DNA of 64,000 bases from Nevskia sp. (GCF_021732705.1 NZ_JAKFUM010000003.1:1-64000); one strand, 5' to 3'; numbered from the stretch's first letter, positions 7,644 to 17,587 are shown. The notes: a model not told the origin generated them from the sequence alone. Numbers and translations are program-made.

Positions 7644-9037
7644 GACGCGATCTCCGGGTTGCGGCGGACGCGGCGGCGCAGCGCCACGCCGAACAGGGCG
7701 GTGAGCACCACCGTGGCCGCGAGCGCGCTCATCACGACGTTGCGCTGGTTGGCGGTGACGCCGAGCGGATCGAGGACGTGGCCCTTGTGCAGCAGGTTGA
7801 ACAGCGTGGCCTGGCTCTGGGCCAGCGCGCCGTCCGGCCCGCCAACCTTGGCCGCGACAACCCCGCTGCGGGTGTCGAAGTACCAGCCGCTGCCGTCATC
7901 GGCGCTCGCACGCCAGACCGGCAGCCGCTTGTTGGCAAAGCCGTAGTCGCGATCGAAGGCGCTGATCAGCGCCAGAGGCGCGGTCACCGGCGTTCCGAGC
8001 GCGCCGCTGGCAATCCGGCGGGCCAGCAGCTCGTCGTCGCCGGCGATGGCGCTGCCGTCGGCCTCGGTCAGCCACAGGTTCAGCACCTCGCCACGCGGCG
8101 CGACCACGCGCCAGACCGGCGCGCCGCCGATCACTGGCACGGCCACCGCTTCGCGAATGTCGCCATCGGCCGCGGTGAACGGCAGCGCGGTCAGCGTCGA
8201 GGTGGCGATGCCCGGCGGTGTCGGCAGCGGCGACGTCGGCAGCTGGCCGACCAGCAGCTTGAACAGGCCCGTGGCCGGGAACAGCAGCGCCGGCAGCACG
8301 GCGATCCAGGCCACCCGCCGATGCCAGCGCCGCGCCGGCTGCCGGCCACCACGGGTCAGCAGCAGGCGCGCGCCGAAGCCGGCGGTGACGAACAGCGTGC
8401 CGACCAGCGCCGTGATCGCGATCGCCCGCAGGTACGGCACATCGATGAAGCTCAAGGTGTGCAGGGTCTGGAACAGGCCCTGCCAGCGGCGCTTGCTGGC
8501 ATCGCTCATCGTGCCGAGCCGGTCGCTGCCGGTATCGACGAACACGGTCACCGCATCGTCGCCGTCGAAGCGCACGGCCCAGACCGGCAGCAGCCGGTTG
8601 ATCCACGGATAGTCGCGCTCGAAGTGCTCGACCAGCCGGGTCTCGGCCACCGCCCGATCGGTGAGCCCGCTGTAGTGGCGGGCCAGTGCGATGGCGCGCT
8701 GGCGATCGGCATCGGCCAGCGGCTGGCCGCTGGCGGCATCCAGATAGAGCCGTTCGCCGCGGCCGGCCGGCTGGACCTGCAGCACCGGCTGGCCGTCGAC
8801 GGCGAGATAGCGCAACTGGCTGGCGTCGCCGATGCCGGCCGTGGCCAGCAGCGCGGCCGGTGCCGGCAGCGCGGCCGCCTCGAAGCTCGCGGCCGGCGGC
8901 TGGAAGGCCACCGGCTTCGGGCCGATCGCGGTGATCAGCGGGTGGAAGGCGCCGCTGGTGGCCCAGACCACCGCCGTGACGGCGGCAGTCCAGGCCAGCG
9001 TGCGGTGCAGCCGACGTGCGGAAGCGGGCATGGCCAT
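7640..9037 (-). CDS. PepSY domain membrane protein partnered with the TonB receptor
   Basis: This is an inner-membrane PepSY_TM-type protein of about 465 residues. TM1 is LAWTAAVTAVVWATSGAFHPL, followed by a periplasmic PepSY region, a TM pair around residues 200-240 (AIAITALVGTLFVTAGFGARLLL), another periplasmic region and a final TM helix near the C-terminus (VVMSALAATVVLTALFGVAL). The longer frame up to 9187 is only overlap with the receptor gene. ATG 9037 (or 9031) begins 10 bp after the receptor stop, so it is probably its operon partner. The order receptor-PepSY resembles the oprC copper operon of Pseudomonas aeruginosa as I recall it. Confidence 0.82.
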   Translation of the reverse strand: MAMPASARRLHRTLAWTAAVTAVVWATSGAFHPLITAIGPKPVAFQPPAASFEAAALPAPAALLATAGIGDASQLRYLAVDGQPVLQVQPAGRGERLYLDAASGQPLADADRQRAIALARHYSGLTDRAVAETRLVEHFERDYPWINRLLPVWAVRFDGDDAVTVFVDTGSDRLGTMSDASKRRWQGLFQTLHTLSFIDVPYLRAIAITALVGTLFVTAGFGARLLLTRGGRQPARRWHRRVAWIAVLPALLFPATGLFKLLVGQLPTSPLPTPPGIATSTLTALPFTAADGDIREAVAVPVIGGAPVWRVVAPRGEVLNLWLTEADGSAIAGDDELLARRIASGALGTPVTAPLALISAFDRDYGFANKRLPVWRASADDGSGWYFDTRSGVVAAKVGGPDGALAQSQATLFNLLHKGHVLDPLGVTANQRNVVMSALAATVVLTALFGVALRRRVRRNPEIAS

Positions 9038-9047
9038 GGGCCGGCGC

Positions 9048-11180
9048 TTACCCGAACGCCCAGCGCACGCCGCCGAAGAACTGGCGGCCTTCACCCGGCA
9101 CGAACAGGTTGCGATTGGCGACGGTCTGGAAGTTGGTCGTGGTCGACACGCTGCCGACATAGCGCCGGTCGAGCAGGTTGCGCGCATCGAAGAACAGCGA
9201 GAAGCCGCGCGGCAGCGTCAGGCCGCTCGACACGTTCCAGATCGTGTACCCCGGCGAACGCTGCGAGTTCGCGTAGTCGACGACGATGTTGTTGGCCGCT
9301 TCCAGACCCGGTTCGATGAAGAAGCCGGCGGGATGGTCATAGCGCAGCTGTGCCTGGTAGTAGTGCTTCGGCGCGCCCGCCAGACGATTGCGGCCGTAGG
9401 TGGCGTCGTTGTCGAACGTCAGGTCGTTGTAGGCGTAGTTCTGCTGGAACACCAGCTTGTCGCCGGCGCTGATGGCGCCGCTGAACAGGCGCAGCGCCAG
9501 ACCCGCTTCCAGACCCTGATGCACGGTTTCGTCGGCATTGAACTGGATCGCCGTGGTCGGCGACGTGGCCTGCTGCAGCAGTTCCTTGTCGACCAGCGAG
9601 TAGTAGTAGCTGATGTTCCACGCCACCCGGGTCCACTCGCCACGGCTGCCGATTTCGCCGGTCACCGCGCGCTGGCCGTCGAGCGGCACGAAGCCGTTGG
9701 CGCCGACCGGTGTCGTCTGGTTCAGCGCGCCGTAGTTCGGCGCCTCGAACGAATAGCTGACATTGCCGAAGACCTGCGTGTGCTCGTCGAATGAATACAG
9801 CAGACCCAGCTTCGGGTTGACCGCCTTGTAGGTCCGCTTGGCCGATTCCCGCGGGTTGATGCGGTCATCGTAGTCGCGGGTCGAGACCAGCCCCTGCAGC
9901 CCGGCGATGGCCTGCAGGCCGGAGGCCACGGTCAGGCGATCCTCGCCGTAGAAATCGAACAGCGTGCCGCCTTCGGCAGCATCGGACGTGCGCGCGCCGC
10001 GCCGGCCGCCGCCGACGTTCTGGAACACGCGGGCATCGTTGTCCTGGCGCTGCACGTTGGTACCGAGCGTGACCTCGTTGGCAAGCCCGAAGATCGTGCC
10101 GGTGCCGTTCCACTGCGCGAAAGCGCCGTAGAAGATGCCGGTCTGATCGACGATGACGCCGGTCAGCGGGTGATACAGCCGTCGATCCCAGAAGTAGGCA
10201 CCGACATCGAGCTGGCTGTCGCCGAGCCGGACGCTGGTCTTGTTCAGCAGCCGGAAGGTGGTCGGATCGCGCTTGATGTCGAAGGTGAACGACGTCGGCG
10301 GCACGCCGCGCGGATTGTTCAGGGCATTGGTCAGCGATACCGCGCCGGGAATTTCCTGGTCGATCTCGTTGAAGCCGACGTAGAAGCGGGTCTCGACATC
10401 GTCGCTGATGCGATAGCCGACATTGGCGTTGATGCGCTGGTTGTCGGTCTGCTGATGCTGGCGGAAACCGCCGGCGCGGGCATTGGTGACGGCCGCGAAG
10501 ACATCGACGCGACCGTAATCCTGCGCATACGAGATGTTCTGGCGGAAGGTGTCGTAGCTGCCGCCTTCGAGCCGGACCAGCCAGGTCTGGTCGGCGGTGC
10601 GGCCGGTCGGCGTCACGGCATTGATCGCCCCGCCCAGCGTGGCGCCGCCATAGCGCAGGCCGTTGCCGCCCTTGTAGACCTCCAGATAGCGCGTGGTCAG
10701 CGGGTCGATTTCCTGAAAATCGCCGAAGCCGTCGGCGCGCGACACCGGGATGCCGTCCTGCAGCAGGTAGATGCCGCGAAGGTGCGCGTTGTTGCCGAGG
10801 CCGGAGCCGCGGATCGACAGGCGCACTTCCTCGCCATAGCGGGCCTGCGCGAACACGCCCGGCGCATCGCGCAGGGTGTCCTTGAACGACACGGCGTAGC
10901 GATCCTCGAACTGCTCGGAGCCGACCAGCACCACGCCGCCGGGGCGCTTGTTGATCTCGTCACGCGCCGCGTCGACATCCGGCGCGGTCAGCGAGCCGCC
11001 CTTGTCGCCTTGTACCTTGACCTCGTTCAGCACCGTCACCGGCGCGGTCGCCACTTCGACCGCGGCCGGTGTGGCGGCCTTGTCTTCGGGGACGGCATCG
11101 ACGGCGAGCGCCGGCAGGCTGGTCGCGATCGGGCCGATGAACAGCAGTGCCGCAGCGCGGCGGATGGATGATGCAGACAT
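9048..11180 (-). CDS. TonB-dependent outer-membrane receptor, probably copper-related
   Basis: This 710-residue outer-membrane gated channel has a signal peptide (MSASSIRRAAALLFIGPIA), a plug domain (about residues 75-220, with DTLRDAPGVFAQ, IRGSG and RYGGATLGGAINAVTPTG) and a beta-barrel ending in an aromatic C-terminus (RWAFG). ATG 11180 is chosen over 11231 because GGAG lies 8 nt upstream and the signal peptide begins there. It is followed immediately by a PepSY protein and a PCu(A)C chaperone and preceded by a DUF2946 protein. That context, rather than the receptor sequence, suggests copper or a copper complex as substrate. An iron-chelate receptor remains possible. Confidence 0.88.
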   Translation of the reverse strand: MSASSIRRAAALLFIGPIATSLPALAVDAVPEDKAATPAAVEVATAPVTVLNEVKVQGDKGGSLTAPDVDAARDEINKRPGGVVLVGSEQFEDRYAVSFKDTLRDAPGVFAQARYGEEVRLSIRGSGLGNNAHLRGIYLLQDGIPVSRADGFGDFQEIDPLTTRYLEVYKGGNGLRYGGATLGGAINAVTPTGRTADQTWLVRLEGGSYDTFRQNISYAQDYGRVDVFAAVTNARAGGFRQHQQTDNQRINANVGYRISDDVETRFYVGFNEIDQEIPGAVSLTNALNNPRGVPPTSFTFDIKRDPTTFRLLNKTSVRLGDSQLDVGAYFWDRRLYHPLTGVIVDQTGIFYGAFAQWNGTGTIFGLANEVTLGTNVQRQDNDARVFQNVGGGRRGARTSDAAEGGTLFDFYGEDRLTVASGLQAIAGLQGLVSTRDYDDRINPRESAKRTYKAVNPKLGLLYSFDEHTQVFGNVSYSFEAPNYGALNQTTPVGANGFVPLDGQRAVTGEIGSRGEWTRVAWNISYYYSLVDKELLQQATSPTTAIQFNADETVHQGLEAGLALRLFSGAISAGDKLVFQQNYAYNDLTFDNDATYGRNRLAGAPKHYYQAQLRYDHPAGFFIEPGLEAANNIVVDYANSQRSPGYTIWNVSSGLTLPRGFSLFFDARNLLDRRYVGSVSTTTNFQTVANRNLFVPGEGRQFFGGVRWAFG

Positions 11181-11458
11181 GCAACGCACTCCAAAACGGC
11201 CTGCACACGGGGAGCGCCCATGCGCAGGCAAGGTCCGCCATGTCGGGCGGACGCGGGAGAGTCGATGCGAAGTGCCGGCGAGGCCGACCGGCAGCGGAGC
11301 ATCCAGCGAGCCCCCGGCACCGCAGCGCGCTTCAGGCGCGAGCAGGGGCGAGGCGGGGCGGGATCAGGTCCGCTGTCGGCAGCAGGCCACAGCGCGGAAC
11401 GCCAGCGTCGACGACGGGAACCCGAGTGCGCAGCCCCGTGGAAACGGGGACGGCGTGC

Positions 11459-12082
11459 TCAGGCGACAGCGCGGTCGTCGATGCGGGCGGGTGGCGCGCG
11501 CGCCGGCGGCAGCCGGCGCGGTGCCGCGGGGATGGCGACCGGCAGCCGGACGACATCGGGAGTCGCCGCTGCGCTGGCAGCCAGCGGCGCGGCGGTGGGG
11601 GCCAGCGCCAGGGCCGGCGTTGCCGCGGCGGCGAACGGGCAGCTCTGGTGTTCGGCAGCGATGCGATGGCCGGCGTGCTGCGCCGGATCGTGGCCTTCAT
11701 GCGCGTCGTGGCCGGCATGCCCCGCAGGCGCGACGTCGTCGACCGCGCTGACCACGACCGGCTCCGGCGCCACCGGTGATGCGGCGGCGCTGGCGTGTCC
11801 GGGGCAGTGCGCCGCTGCCGGCTCGGCATCGGGTACGACCCTGGCAGCTGCCGCGAGCGCGATCTTCGGCGCCGTCGAAAGATGCCCGGCGTGGTCGTTG
11901 GACGCTTCCTTCAGCAGCGCCTGCAGCTCGCTGGCGGGGCAGATCACCAGCCAACTCGGACTGCCCGGCACCGCGCCGATCCAGCCCGGCATGAAGCCGA
12001 TCGGGATCAGGCTGCGCAGCACGACCGCCGACAGCGCCAGCCACAGCGCGGCTCGGTGCAGTCGGTGATGGTGGCGGAGCAT
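11459..12082 (-). CDS. DUF2946 family protein with His-rich segment
   Basis: This 207-residue protein starts MLRHHHRLHRAALWLALSAVV, a basic N-terminus followed by a membrane or signal helix typical of DUF2946. The central part has many His residues (NDHAGHL, PAGHAGHDAHEGHD, PAQHAGH), probably metal-binding and periplasmic. CPFAAAA, typical of these proteins, lies near the C-terminus before another hydrophobic stretch. It is the first gene of the leftward line toward the TonB receptor, with a 278-bp gap that holds no other gene. A possible promoter upstream has TTGGCG and TATCCT 18 bp apart. Confidence 0.75.
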   Translation of the reverse strand: MLRHHHRLHRAALWLALSAVVLRSLIPIGFMPGWIGAVPGSPSWLVICPASELQALLKEASNDHAGHLSTAPKIALAAAARVVPDAEPAAAHCPGHASAAASPVAPEPVVVSAVDDVAPAGHAGHDAHEGHDPAQHAGHRIAAEHQSCPFAAAATPALALAPTAAPLAASAAATPDVVRLPVAIPAAPRRLPPARAPPARIDDRAVA

Positions 12083-12226
12083 CGGCGGGATCAGCGGTCG
12101 GTCAGGCGGCGTTCGGGGCGCGGTCGGCGTCGGTGTGGCGGGAAGCGCGGACGCGCAGGAACCGCATTGCGGAGCGAAGGATACGCACGCGTGCTGCAGT
12201 GCGCCAAGGAATGAAAAGTCACCTTC

Positions 12227-12874
12227 TTATGCTGACGGCCAGCGCTGGGCCGGCAGTTTTTTCAGTGCGCGACTCAGATTGGCGCGGGCGGCCAGATCGA
12301 ACTTCTCGTGGAAATGGCCGGTGTAGTACAGCCGCGGCCGTTCGAGAAAGCCGCGCAGCACCTGCCGCCGGCCGGCGACGTATTTGGTCCACGGAATCTC
12401 GTGGTACTCCTCGCGGATGTCGACTTCGTAGCGATCGAAGCGGGCCACCGGTGCGGCGAGGATCGCCAGGTCGATGTCGAGCAGCAGCGCCTCGTCGGTG
12501 GTTTCCGGGTGCGCGTGATGGCGCGTGGCGAGGATCAGGTTGCGCACCCGGCCGATGGCGTCGCGCGGGCAGCCGGCCACGGTCATCGCCCGTTCGGCCA
12601 GATAGGCCGACTTCAGCTCGTTGGTGTCCGGCCCGATCTCGTAGACCGCATCGTGGAACCACAGCGCGATCTCGACCTCGCCCGGAGCCTCGGCCAGCGT
12701 CTCGACCTGATCGAACAGGCTCAGGCATTCCTGCAGATGCTCGACCGTGTGATAGCGGCGGTGGCTTTCGCGCCAGTGCTTCATCAGCGTTTCGAACAGG
12801 CCCGGCGGCGGCACCGCCACGCCGAGTTTCGGCCACAGCAGGCGCCAGCGGGCGGGCAGGTCGAGCGAAGTCAT
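12227..12874 (-). CDS. HD-superfamily metal-dependent hydrolase (COG4339)
   Basis: This 215-residue protein matches the predicted HD phosphohydrolases of COG4339. HTVEHL near residue 47 and WFHDAVYE near 77 supply the HD metal ligands, and ATRHHAHPE with DIDLAIL supplies the later His/Asp residues. ATG 12874 is preferred over GTG 12889 because family members begin close to it. It follows the haloalkane dehalogenase gene by 33 bp on the same strand, probably co-transcribed. The substrate is unknown; the family is thought to act on nucleotide or phosphoester substrates. Confidence 0.85.
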   Translation of the reverse strand: MTSLDLPARWRLLWPKLGVAVPPPGLFETLMKHWRESHRRYHTVEHLQECLSLFDQVETLAEAPGEVEIALWFHDAVYEIGPDTNELKSAYLAERAMTVAGCPRDAIGRVRNLILATRHHAHPETTDEALLLDIDLAILAAPVARFDRYEVDIREEYHEIPWTKYVAGRRQVLRGFLERPRLYYTGHFHEKFDLAARANLSRALKKLPAQRWPSA

Positions 12875-12907
12875 GGCGGCATTATCCACGGGCCGCGGGC
12901 CGCCGCT

Positions 12908-13804
12908 TCACACCGTCGGCGTCGCCGCGATCAGATCGACGATTGCCTTCGCCAGCGCCGGGCCCTGATCCTCCTGAATGAAGTGCGAGCCGCGCAGGCG
13001 CTGATGCGGCTGGCCTTTGGCACCCGGCACATGGGCGATCAGCGGCTTGTCAGCATGGCCGAGGATCGGGTCGCCGGCGCCGAACGCGCACAGGAACGGC
13101 TTCTGCCACTGGCCGAGCCTGGCCCAGGCCGCGCGATTCGCCGGCACGGCCGGATCGTCGCGGTCGGTCGGCACCAGCCGCGGGAACGCGCGCGTCCCGG
13201 CCTTGTAGGCGTCGCTCGGAAACGGCGCGTCGTAGGCGGCGATTTCGGCGGGGCTGAGCTTGTCGCGGCAGCCGGTGTTGACGATCTTGCCGATCGGGAA
13301 CCACGGCGAATGCACCGCGAACGCGCGCCACAGCTTGAACGCGAACGGCACCGGGGCCTCTGCCGTCGGCAGGATGCCGTTGCCGACGACGATGCGCGCG
13401 AAGCGTTCCGGATGCTCGGCGGCGATCCGCAGGCCGATCAGCGACCCCCAGTCCTGGCAGAACAGCGTGATGCCGGTCAGGTCCAGCCGTTCGATGAACG
13501 CGACCAGCCAGTCGACATGGCGCTGGTAGCTGTAGTCGTCGATCGACGCCGGCTTGTCGGACTTGCCGAAGCCGATCAGATCCGGCGCCACCACGCGATG
13601 GCCCGCAGCCACCACCGGCGGAATCATCTTGCGATACAGGTACGACCACGTCGGCTCGCCGTGCAGCATCAGCACCGGGGCGGCGTCACGCGGGCCCTCG
13701 TCGACGTAGTGCTGGCGCAGGCCGTCGATCTCGACGTAATGCGGCGCGAACGGGAAATCCGGCAGATCGGCAAAGCGGGCGTCGGGCGTGCGGAGGGCTT
13801 TCAT
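12908..13804 (-). CDS. Haloalkane dehalogenase (HLD-I type alpha/beta hydrolase)
   Basis: This 298-residue alpha/beta hydrolase cleaves carbon-halogen bonds hydrolytically, giving alcohol and halide. The N-terminus [17 protein letters not shown] matches the DhlA/DhmA type. [11 protein letters not shown] is the oxyanion-hole segment and FCQDWGS contains the nucleophilic Asp followed by a halide-stabilising Trp. FGAGDPI gives the catalytic acid (subfamily I position) and GSHFIQED the catalytic His. ATG 13804 fits the family start; ATG 13843 upstream is in frame and possible. It is divergent from the GST gene and upstream of the HD hydrolase. Natural substrates of such enzymes are often unknown. 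Confidence 0.87.
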   Translation of the reverse strand: MKALRTPDARFADLPDFPFAPHYVEIDGLRQHYVDEGPRDAAPVLMLHGEPTWSYLYRKMIPPVVAAGHRVVAPDLIGFGKSDKPASIDDYSYQRHVDWLVAFIERLDLTGITLFCQDWGSLIGLRIAAEHPERFARIVVGNGILPTAEAPVPFAFKLWRAFAVHSPWFPIGKIVNTGCRDKLSPAEIAAYDAPFPSDAYKAGTRAFPRLVPTDRDDPAVPANRAAWARLGQWQKPFLCAFGAGDPILGHADKPLIAHVPGAKGQPHQRLRGSHFIQEDQGPALAKAIVDLIAATPTV

Positions 13805-14022
13805 GCGGGGGCGGGATCGGCGGCAGTCGGAAGCGTCATTCATAGCATCCGGCCGCGCCTCTCGGTGTTGATCGCGACGCCACATGGCATCGCATGCAGC
13901 GGCATTGCCATCACGGCGCGACATGAACTGTTGCGTGCTGCGGTGATTCTGCACGCGGCGCGCGATGCCTAGTCTTGCTTAACCGCCGGAGACGTTCCGG
14001 CCTCAACGATCCGGAGACTCCC

Positions 14023-14634
14023 ATGAAGCTTTACGTCCACCCGATGTCCGGCCACGCCCACCGGGCCACGCTGTTCCTGTCGCTGATCGCCGCGCCGGTC
14101 GAATCGATCGAGGTTGATCTCGCCGCCAAGGCGCACAAGTCGCCGGAGTTCCTGAAGCTCAATCGTTTTGGCCAGATTCCGGTGCTCGTCGATGGCGATC
14201 AGGTGATTGCCGATTCCAACGCGATCCTGGTCTACGTCGCCAAGAAGCTCGGCCGCACCGACTGGCTGCCGGAAACGCCGGCCGAGGCCGCCGCCGTGCA
14301 GCGCTGGCTGTCGGTGGCCGCCGGTCCGATCGCCTACGGTCCGGCCGCGGCGCGTCTCGTCACCGTGTTCGGCGCCGCGTTCAACGCCGCCGAAGTGATT
14401 GCCCGCGCCCACACCGTGCTGACGGTGATCGAGGCCGAACTGGAAGATCGTGCATGGATCACGGGGACGGCGCCGACCATCGCCGATGTCGCGCTGTACA
14501 GCTACATCGCGCTGGCGCCGGAAGGCAATGTCGATCTCGCGCCGTACGCCCGCGTGCGCGCCTGGCTGCAGCGGATCGAGGCACTGCCGGGCTACGTGCC
14601 GCCGCGCCGCACCGCCATCGGTCTCGCCGCCTGA
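14023..14634 (+). CDS. Glutathione S-transferase family protein
   Basis: This 203-residue protein has an N-terminal thioredoxin-like domain ([19 protein letters not shown], with [11 protein letters not shown] and the gamma-Glu-binding SNAIL) and an all-helical C-terminal domain ([17 protein letters not shown], the N-capping box). It probably conjugates or reduces electrophiles with glutathione. CCGGAG lies just upstream of ATG 14023, which removes 16 codons from the longest frame. The downstream PNPOx-like gene starts 46 bp later and is probably co-transcribed. Confidence 0.9.
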   Translation: MKLYVHPMSGHAHRATLFLSLIAAPVESIEVDLAAKAHKSPEFLKLNRFGQIPVLVDGDQVIADSNAILVYVAKKLGRTDWLPETPAEAAAVQRWLSVAAGPIAYGPAAARLVTVFGAAFNAAEVIARAHTVLTVIEAELEDRAWITGTAPTIADVALYSYIALAPEGNVDLAPYARVRAWLQRIEALPGYVPPRRTAIGLAA

Positions 14635-14680
14635 ATCCCGGCATTCCCGTCGTCATCCACCGCGTTACCGGAGCAAGCCG

Positions 14681-15685
14681 ATGAACCTCGAACCGTCAGC
14701 CACCCCGAGCATCTGGCACGCCGGCGAGCGCGCGATGCAGGAACACGTGGGCGTTGCCGCGCGCATGGCCGACGTGGGCCCGCGCGTGATTCGCGATCAC
14801 CTGATCGAGCAGCACCAGCTGTTCTATCCGCTGCTGCCGTTCGTGGTGCTCGGCGCAGTGGATGGAAGGGGCCAGCCGTGGGCGACCCTGCGTGCGGGCC
14901 ACCCGGGCTTCCTGCAGGCGAGCGACGCCAGGACCCTGCAGGTCGCCGTGCCGCGCGACGCAGCGGACCCGGCCGATGCCGGCCTGAACGACGGCGACGC
15001 CGTCGGCCTGCTCGGCATCGATCCGCGCACGCGGCGGCGCAATCGCCTGAACGGTGTCGTGCAACGCCACGCGGACGAGCGCTTCGCCATTGCCGTCACG
15101 CAGAGCTACGGCAACTGTCCGAAGTACATCCAGCTGCGAGCGCCTGAATTCACCCGTGACCCGGGCCAGCCGGCGCCGCCGGCCGAGCCGGCACTGACTG
15201 CGCTCGACGACCGCGCCCGCGCCATCATCGGTCGGGCCGATGCCTTCTTCGTCGCATCGTATGTCGATGCCGGCAGCACGCCCGCCGAGGGCGCGGAGAA
15301 CCGGCGGCAGGTCGATGTCTCGCACCGCGGCGGCAAGCCCGGCTTCGTCCGCGTCGGTGCCGATGGCGTTCTGACCGTGCCGGACTTCGTCGGCAACCAG
15401 TTCTTCAACACGCTCGGCAACCTGCGCCTGAACCCGCGGGCGGGGCTGGTCTTCGTCGATTTCGCGCGCGGCGACCTGCTGCAGATGACCGGCACGGTCG
15501 AACTGCTGCTCGACTCGCCCGAAACCGCCACGTTCACCGGCGCGGAGCGGTTGTGGCGGTTCACGCCGACCCGCGTCATCCATCGCCCGGCCGGCCTGCC
15601 GCTGCGTTTCGATGATCAGCCGGACGGCGCGTCACCGAACGCGCTGGCCACCGGCGACTGGGCGCCGCCGGCCTGTTCGATCTGA
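14681..15685 (+). CDS. Pyridoxamine 5'-phosphate oxidase-like flavoprotein (COG3576)
   Basis: This 334-residue protein resembles COG3576 PNPOx-like flavin-binding proteins. A split-barrel segment near residues 45-80 (LPFVVLGAVDGRGQPWATLRAG) and a C-terminal one (GKPGFVRVGADGVLTVPDFVGNQFFNTLGNL) resemble the FMN-binding halves of the fold. CPKYIQLR lies between them. The function is probably reduction or oxidation with a flavin, but the substrate is unknown. ATG 14681 has GGAG upstream. It ends 9 bp from the convergent alkaline phosphatase gene. Confidence 0.8.
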   Translation: MNLEPSATPSIWHAGERAMQEHVGVAARMADVGPRVIRDHLIEQHQLFYPLLPFVVLGAVDGRGQPWATLRAGHPGFLQASDARTLQVAVPRDAADPADAGLNDGDAVGLLGIDPRTRRRNRLNGVVQRHADERFAIAVTQSYGNCPKYIQLRAPEFTRDPGQPAPPAEPALTALDDRARAIIGRADAFFVASYVDAGSTPAEGAENRRQVDVSHRGGKPGFVRVGADGVLTVPDFVGNQFFNTLGNLRLNPRAGLVFVDFARGDLLQMTGTVELLLDSPETATFTGAERLWRFTPTRVIHRPAGLPLRFDDQPDGASPNALATGDWAPPACSI

Positions 15686-15694
15686 GCGCTGGCT

Positions 15695-17587
15695 TCAGCG
15701 CGGCGGTCGAGCGCCCAGGCCCAGTGCCGTGACCATCGCCTTGAACACTTCGGTGTTTTCCATGAAACCGTGGAACTGTTCGGCGCCGGGGCCGGTGGCG
15801 GACAGCACGCCGTCATCGACCGCATGCACGCCGTGCTCTTCCGCGTGCGGCAGGTTGCCGACGCGCAGCTGCGCGCGCGGCAGGTTGGCGTATTTCGGGT
15901 TGGCGCCGTAGACGAGGCACTTGGCCGCGTCCTTCGGGTCGCGCTTCGTGCATTCCGTGGGTTCGAACGGGCCGTCGGTCTTCGGGCTGTAGGTGTCGTA
16001 GAAATCCGGGTGCGCGCCGTAGACGATGTCGAGATGGCGCGTTGCCAGCACGTTCTCCGGATAGCCGTCGGCATTCGGCTTCGGATAGGTCGGGAACTTG
16101 GCTTTTGCGTAGGTGCCGACCTGATCGCGCGCCTCGTCGGCGCTGATGTTCTCGTCGATGTCGCCGATCAGGCTCATCGGGTGCGTGTGGTCCGGCGTGA
16201 CGATGATCAGCGTGTCGTTCCGCGTCGCCGCCCAGTCTTTCGCAACCTGCACCGCGTTCGACAGCAGCACGGTGTCGTAGACACTGCGCTCGCCGTCGAG
16301 CCGGTGGCTGAACTTGTCGATCGAGCCGGCCTCGACCAGCAGCACGAAGCCGTCCGGATTGCGCGACAGCACGGTCAGCGCGTCGCGGGTCATCTGGGTC
16401 AGGTCCGGCTGCTGCGGAAACTGCTCGACGGTGCCGGCCTTCAGCACGTGGCGGTCCAGCGCGCCATCGAGATTGCCTTCGTGGAACAGGCCCAGCAGCC
16501 GGCGCGTGCCGGGTGCTGCCGCGGCCGCCGCCAGTTCGTCGGCGGTGCGCGGGGTGGTGTAGCCGCGCGCGGCGAAATCGGCGATCACGTCGCGCTCATC
16601 CGAGCGCCGCTTGTAGGCATCGGCGGCCGCCAGCGGCACCCGCAACGGCGTCGATTTCGGCACGAAACTGACGCTGCCGCCGCCCATCAGCACGTCGACG
16701 CCGGACGCGAGGAACTGATCGACGATCGACAGGTACTCGCGGCGCTGGCGCGTGTGCACGAAAATGCCGGCCGGTGTCGCGTCCTCGACTTCGGCATCGG
16801 TGACCACGCCGACCGACTTGCGGCTCAGCCGCTTGACCAGTTCGCCGATGGTTTCGACCTTCGGATGATCGAGCGGATCGATCGACTTCGACGCGTAGAC
16901 GCCCAGGCCATTGACGCTGCCCTTGTGGCCGGTGGTGTACGCGCTCATCGAGTTCGCCGAGTCGGTGGCGATCGAGTCGACGCTGGACGTGCCGATGAGT
17001 GCGGTGTACGGGAAGTCGTCGAACGACAGCCGCCCGGTGTACTTCCCCTGCACGATGCCCTTGGACAGGATCCGCGCCGCCGTGCGATTGGCCACCGTCA
17101 TGCCGTCGCCGATGAACAGGATCACGTTCTTCGCTTTCGGCTTCGCGGCCGGGGCATAGACCGTCCACGTCGCGGTGGCGGATTCGCCGTCGCGGGTCGT
17201 GGCCTTCACCTCGTAGCGGCCGGGCTTCAGGGCGACGCCGGGCACGCGCAGGTTCGAGAACGGCTGGTTCTTGTCGGCATCCGTGCTGTCCGGTTCCTCG
17301 CCGACATAGCGACCGCGGGCCCCGAGTACCGCGTCATACGGCTCGCCGTTGACCGTCACCGTGACCTCGCTCTGCGGCGTGATGCCGGCGAAATCGACGC
17401 GGAAATCGAAGCGCGCGCCGGCGAGCATCTCGGCCCGGTCGATCGGGTAGATGGCGGCGGCGCGGGCGCCGAACGACGCGCCGGCGACCAGCGCCAGCAG
17501 CGACAGCGCGGCGAGCGCGCGGGGACGGGGAATCGACATGACGGGGCGGGTGGGCATGAAAGACGCGGAATAGTCGGCCGTGTCCAT
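15695..17587 (-). CDS. Alkaline phosphatase (PhoA superfamily), exported
   Basis: This 630-residue enzyme hydrolyses phosphomonoesters in the periplasm or outside the cell. After a signal peptide (ALAALSLLALVAGASFGARA) an N-terminal beta domain precedes the catalytic domain. NVILFIGDGM gives the first metal-binding Asp, SIATDSANSMSAY contains the nucleophile region, LLVEAGSIDKFSH and VTPDHTH provide Zn ligands. HAVDDGV and HGFMENTEVF close the domain. ATG 17587 has GGAA 7 nt upstream; later ATGs at 17557 and 17539 lack one. It is divergent from the actin-like gene. No clear Pho box was recognised in the shared promoter region. Confidence 0.9.
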   Translation of the reverse strand: MDTADYSASFMPTRPVMSIPRPRALAALSLLALVAGASFGARAAAIYPIDRAEMLAGARFDFRVDFAGITPQSEVTVTVNGEPYDAVLGARGRYVGEEPDSTDADKNQPFSNLRVPGVALKPGRYEVKATTRDGESATATWTVYAPAAKPKAKNVILFIGDGMTVANRTAARILSKGIVQGKYTGRLSFDDFPYTALIGTSSVDSIATDSANSMSAYTTGHKGSVNGLGVYASKSIDPLDHPKVETIGELVKRLSRKSVGVVTDAEVEDATPAGIFVHTRQRREYLSIVDQFLASGVDVLMGGGSVSFVPKSTPLRVPLAAADAYKRRSDERDVIADFAARGYTTPRTADELAAAAAAPGTRRLLGLFHEGNLDGALDRHVLKAGTVEQFPQQPDLTQMTRDALTVLSRNPDGFVLLVEAGSIDKFSHRLDGERSVYDTVLLSNAVQVAKDWAATRNDTLIIVTPDHTHPMSLIGDIDENISADEARDQVGTYAKAKFPTYPKPNADGYPENVLATRHLDIVYGAHPDFYDTYSPKTDGPFEPTECTKRDPKDAAKCLVYGANPKYANLPRAQLRVGNLPHAEEHGVHAVDDGVLSATGPGAEQFHGFMENTEVFKAMVTALGLGARPPR

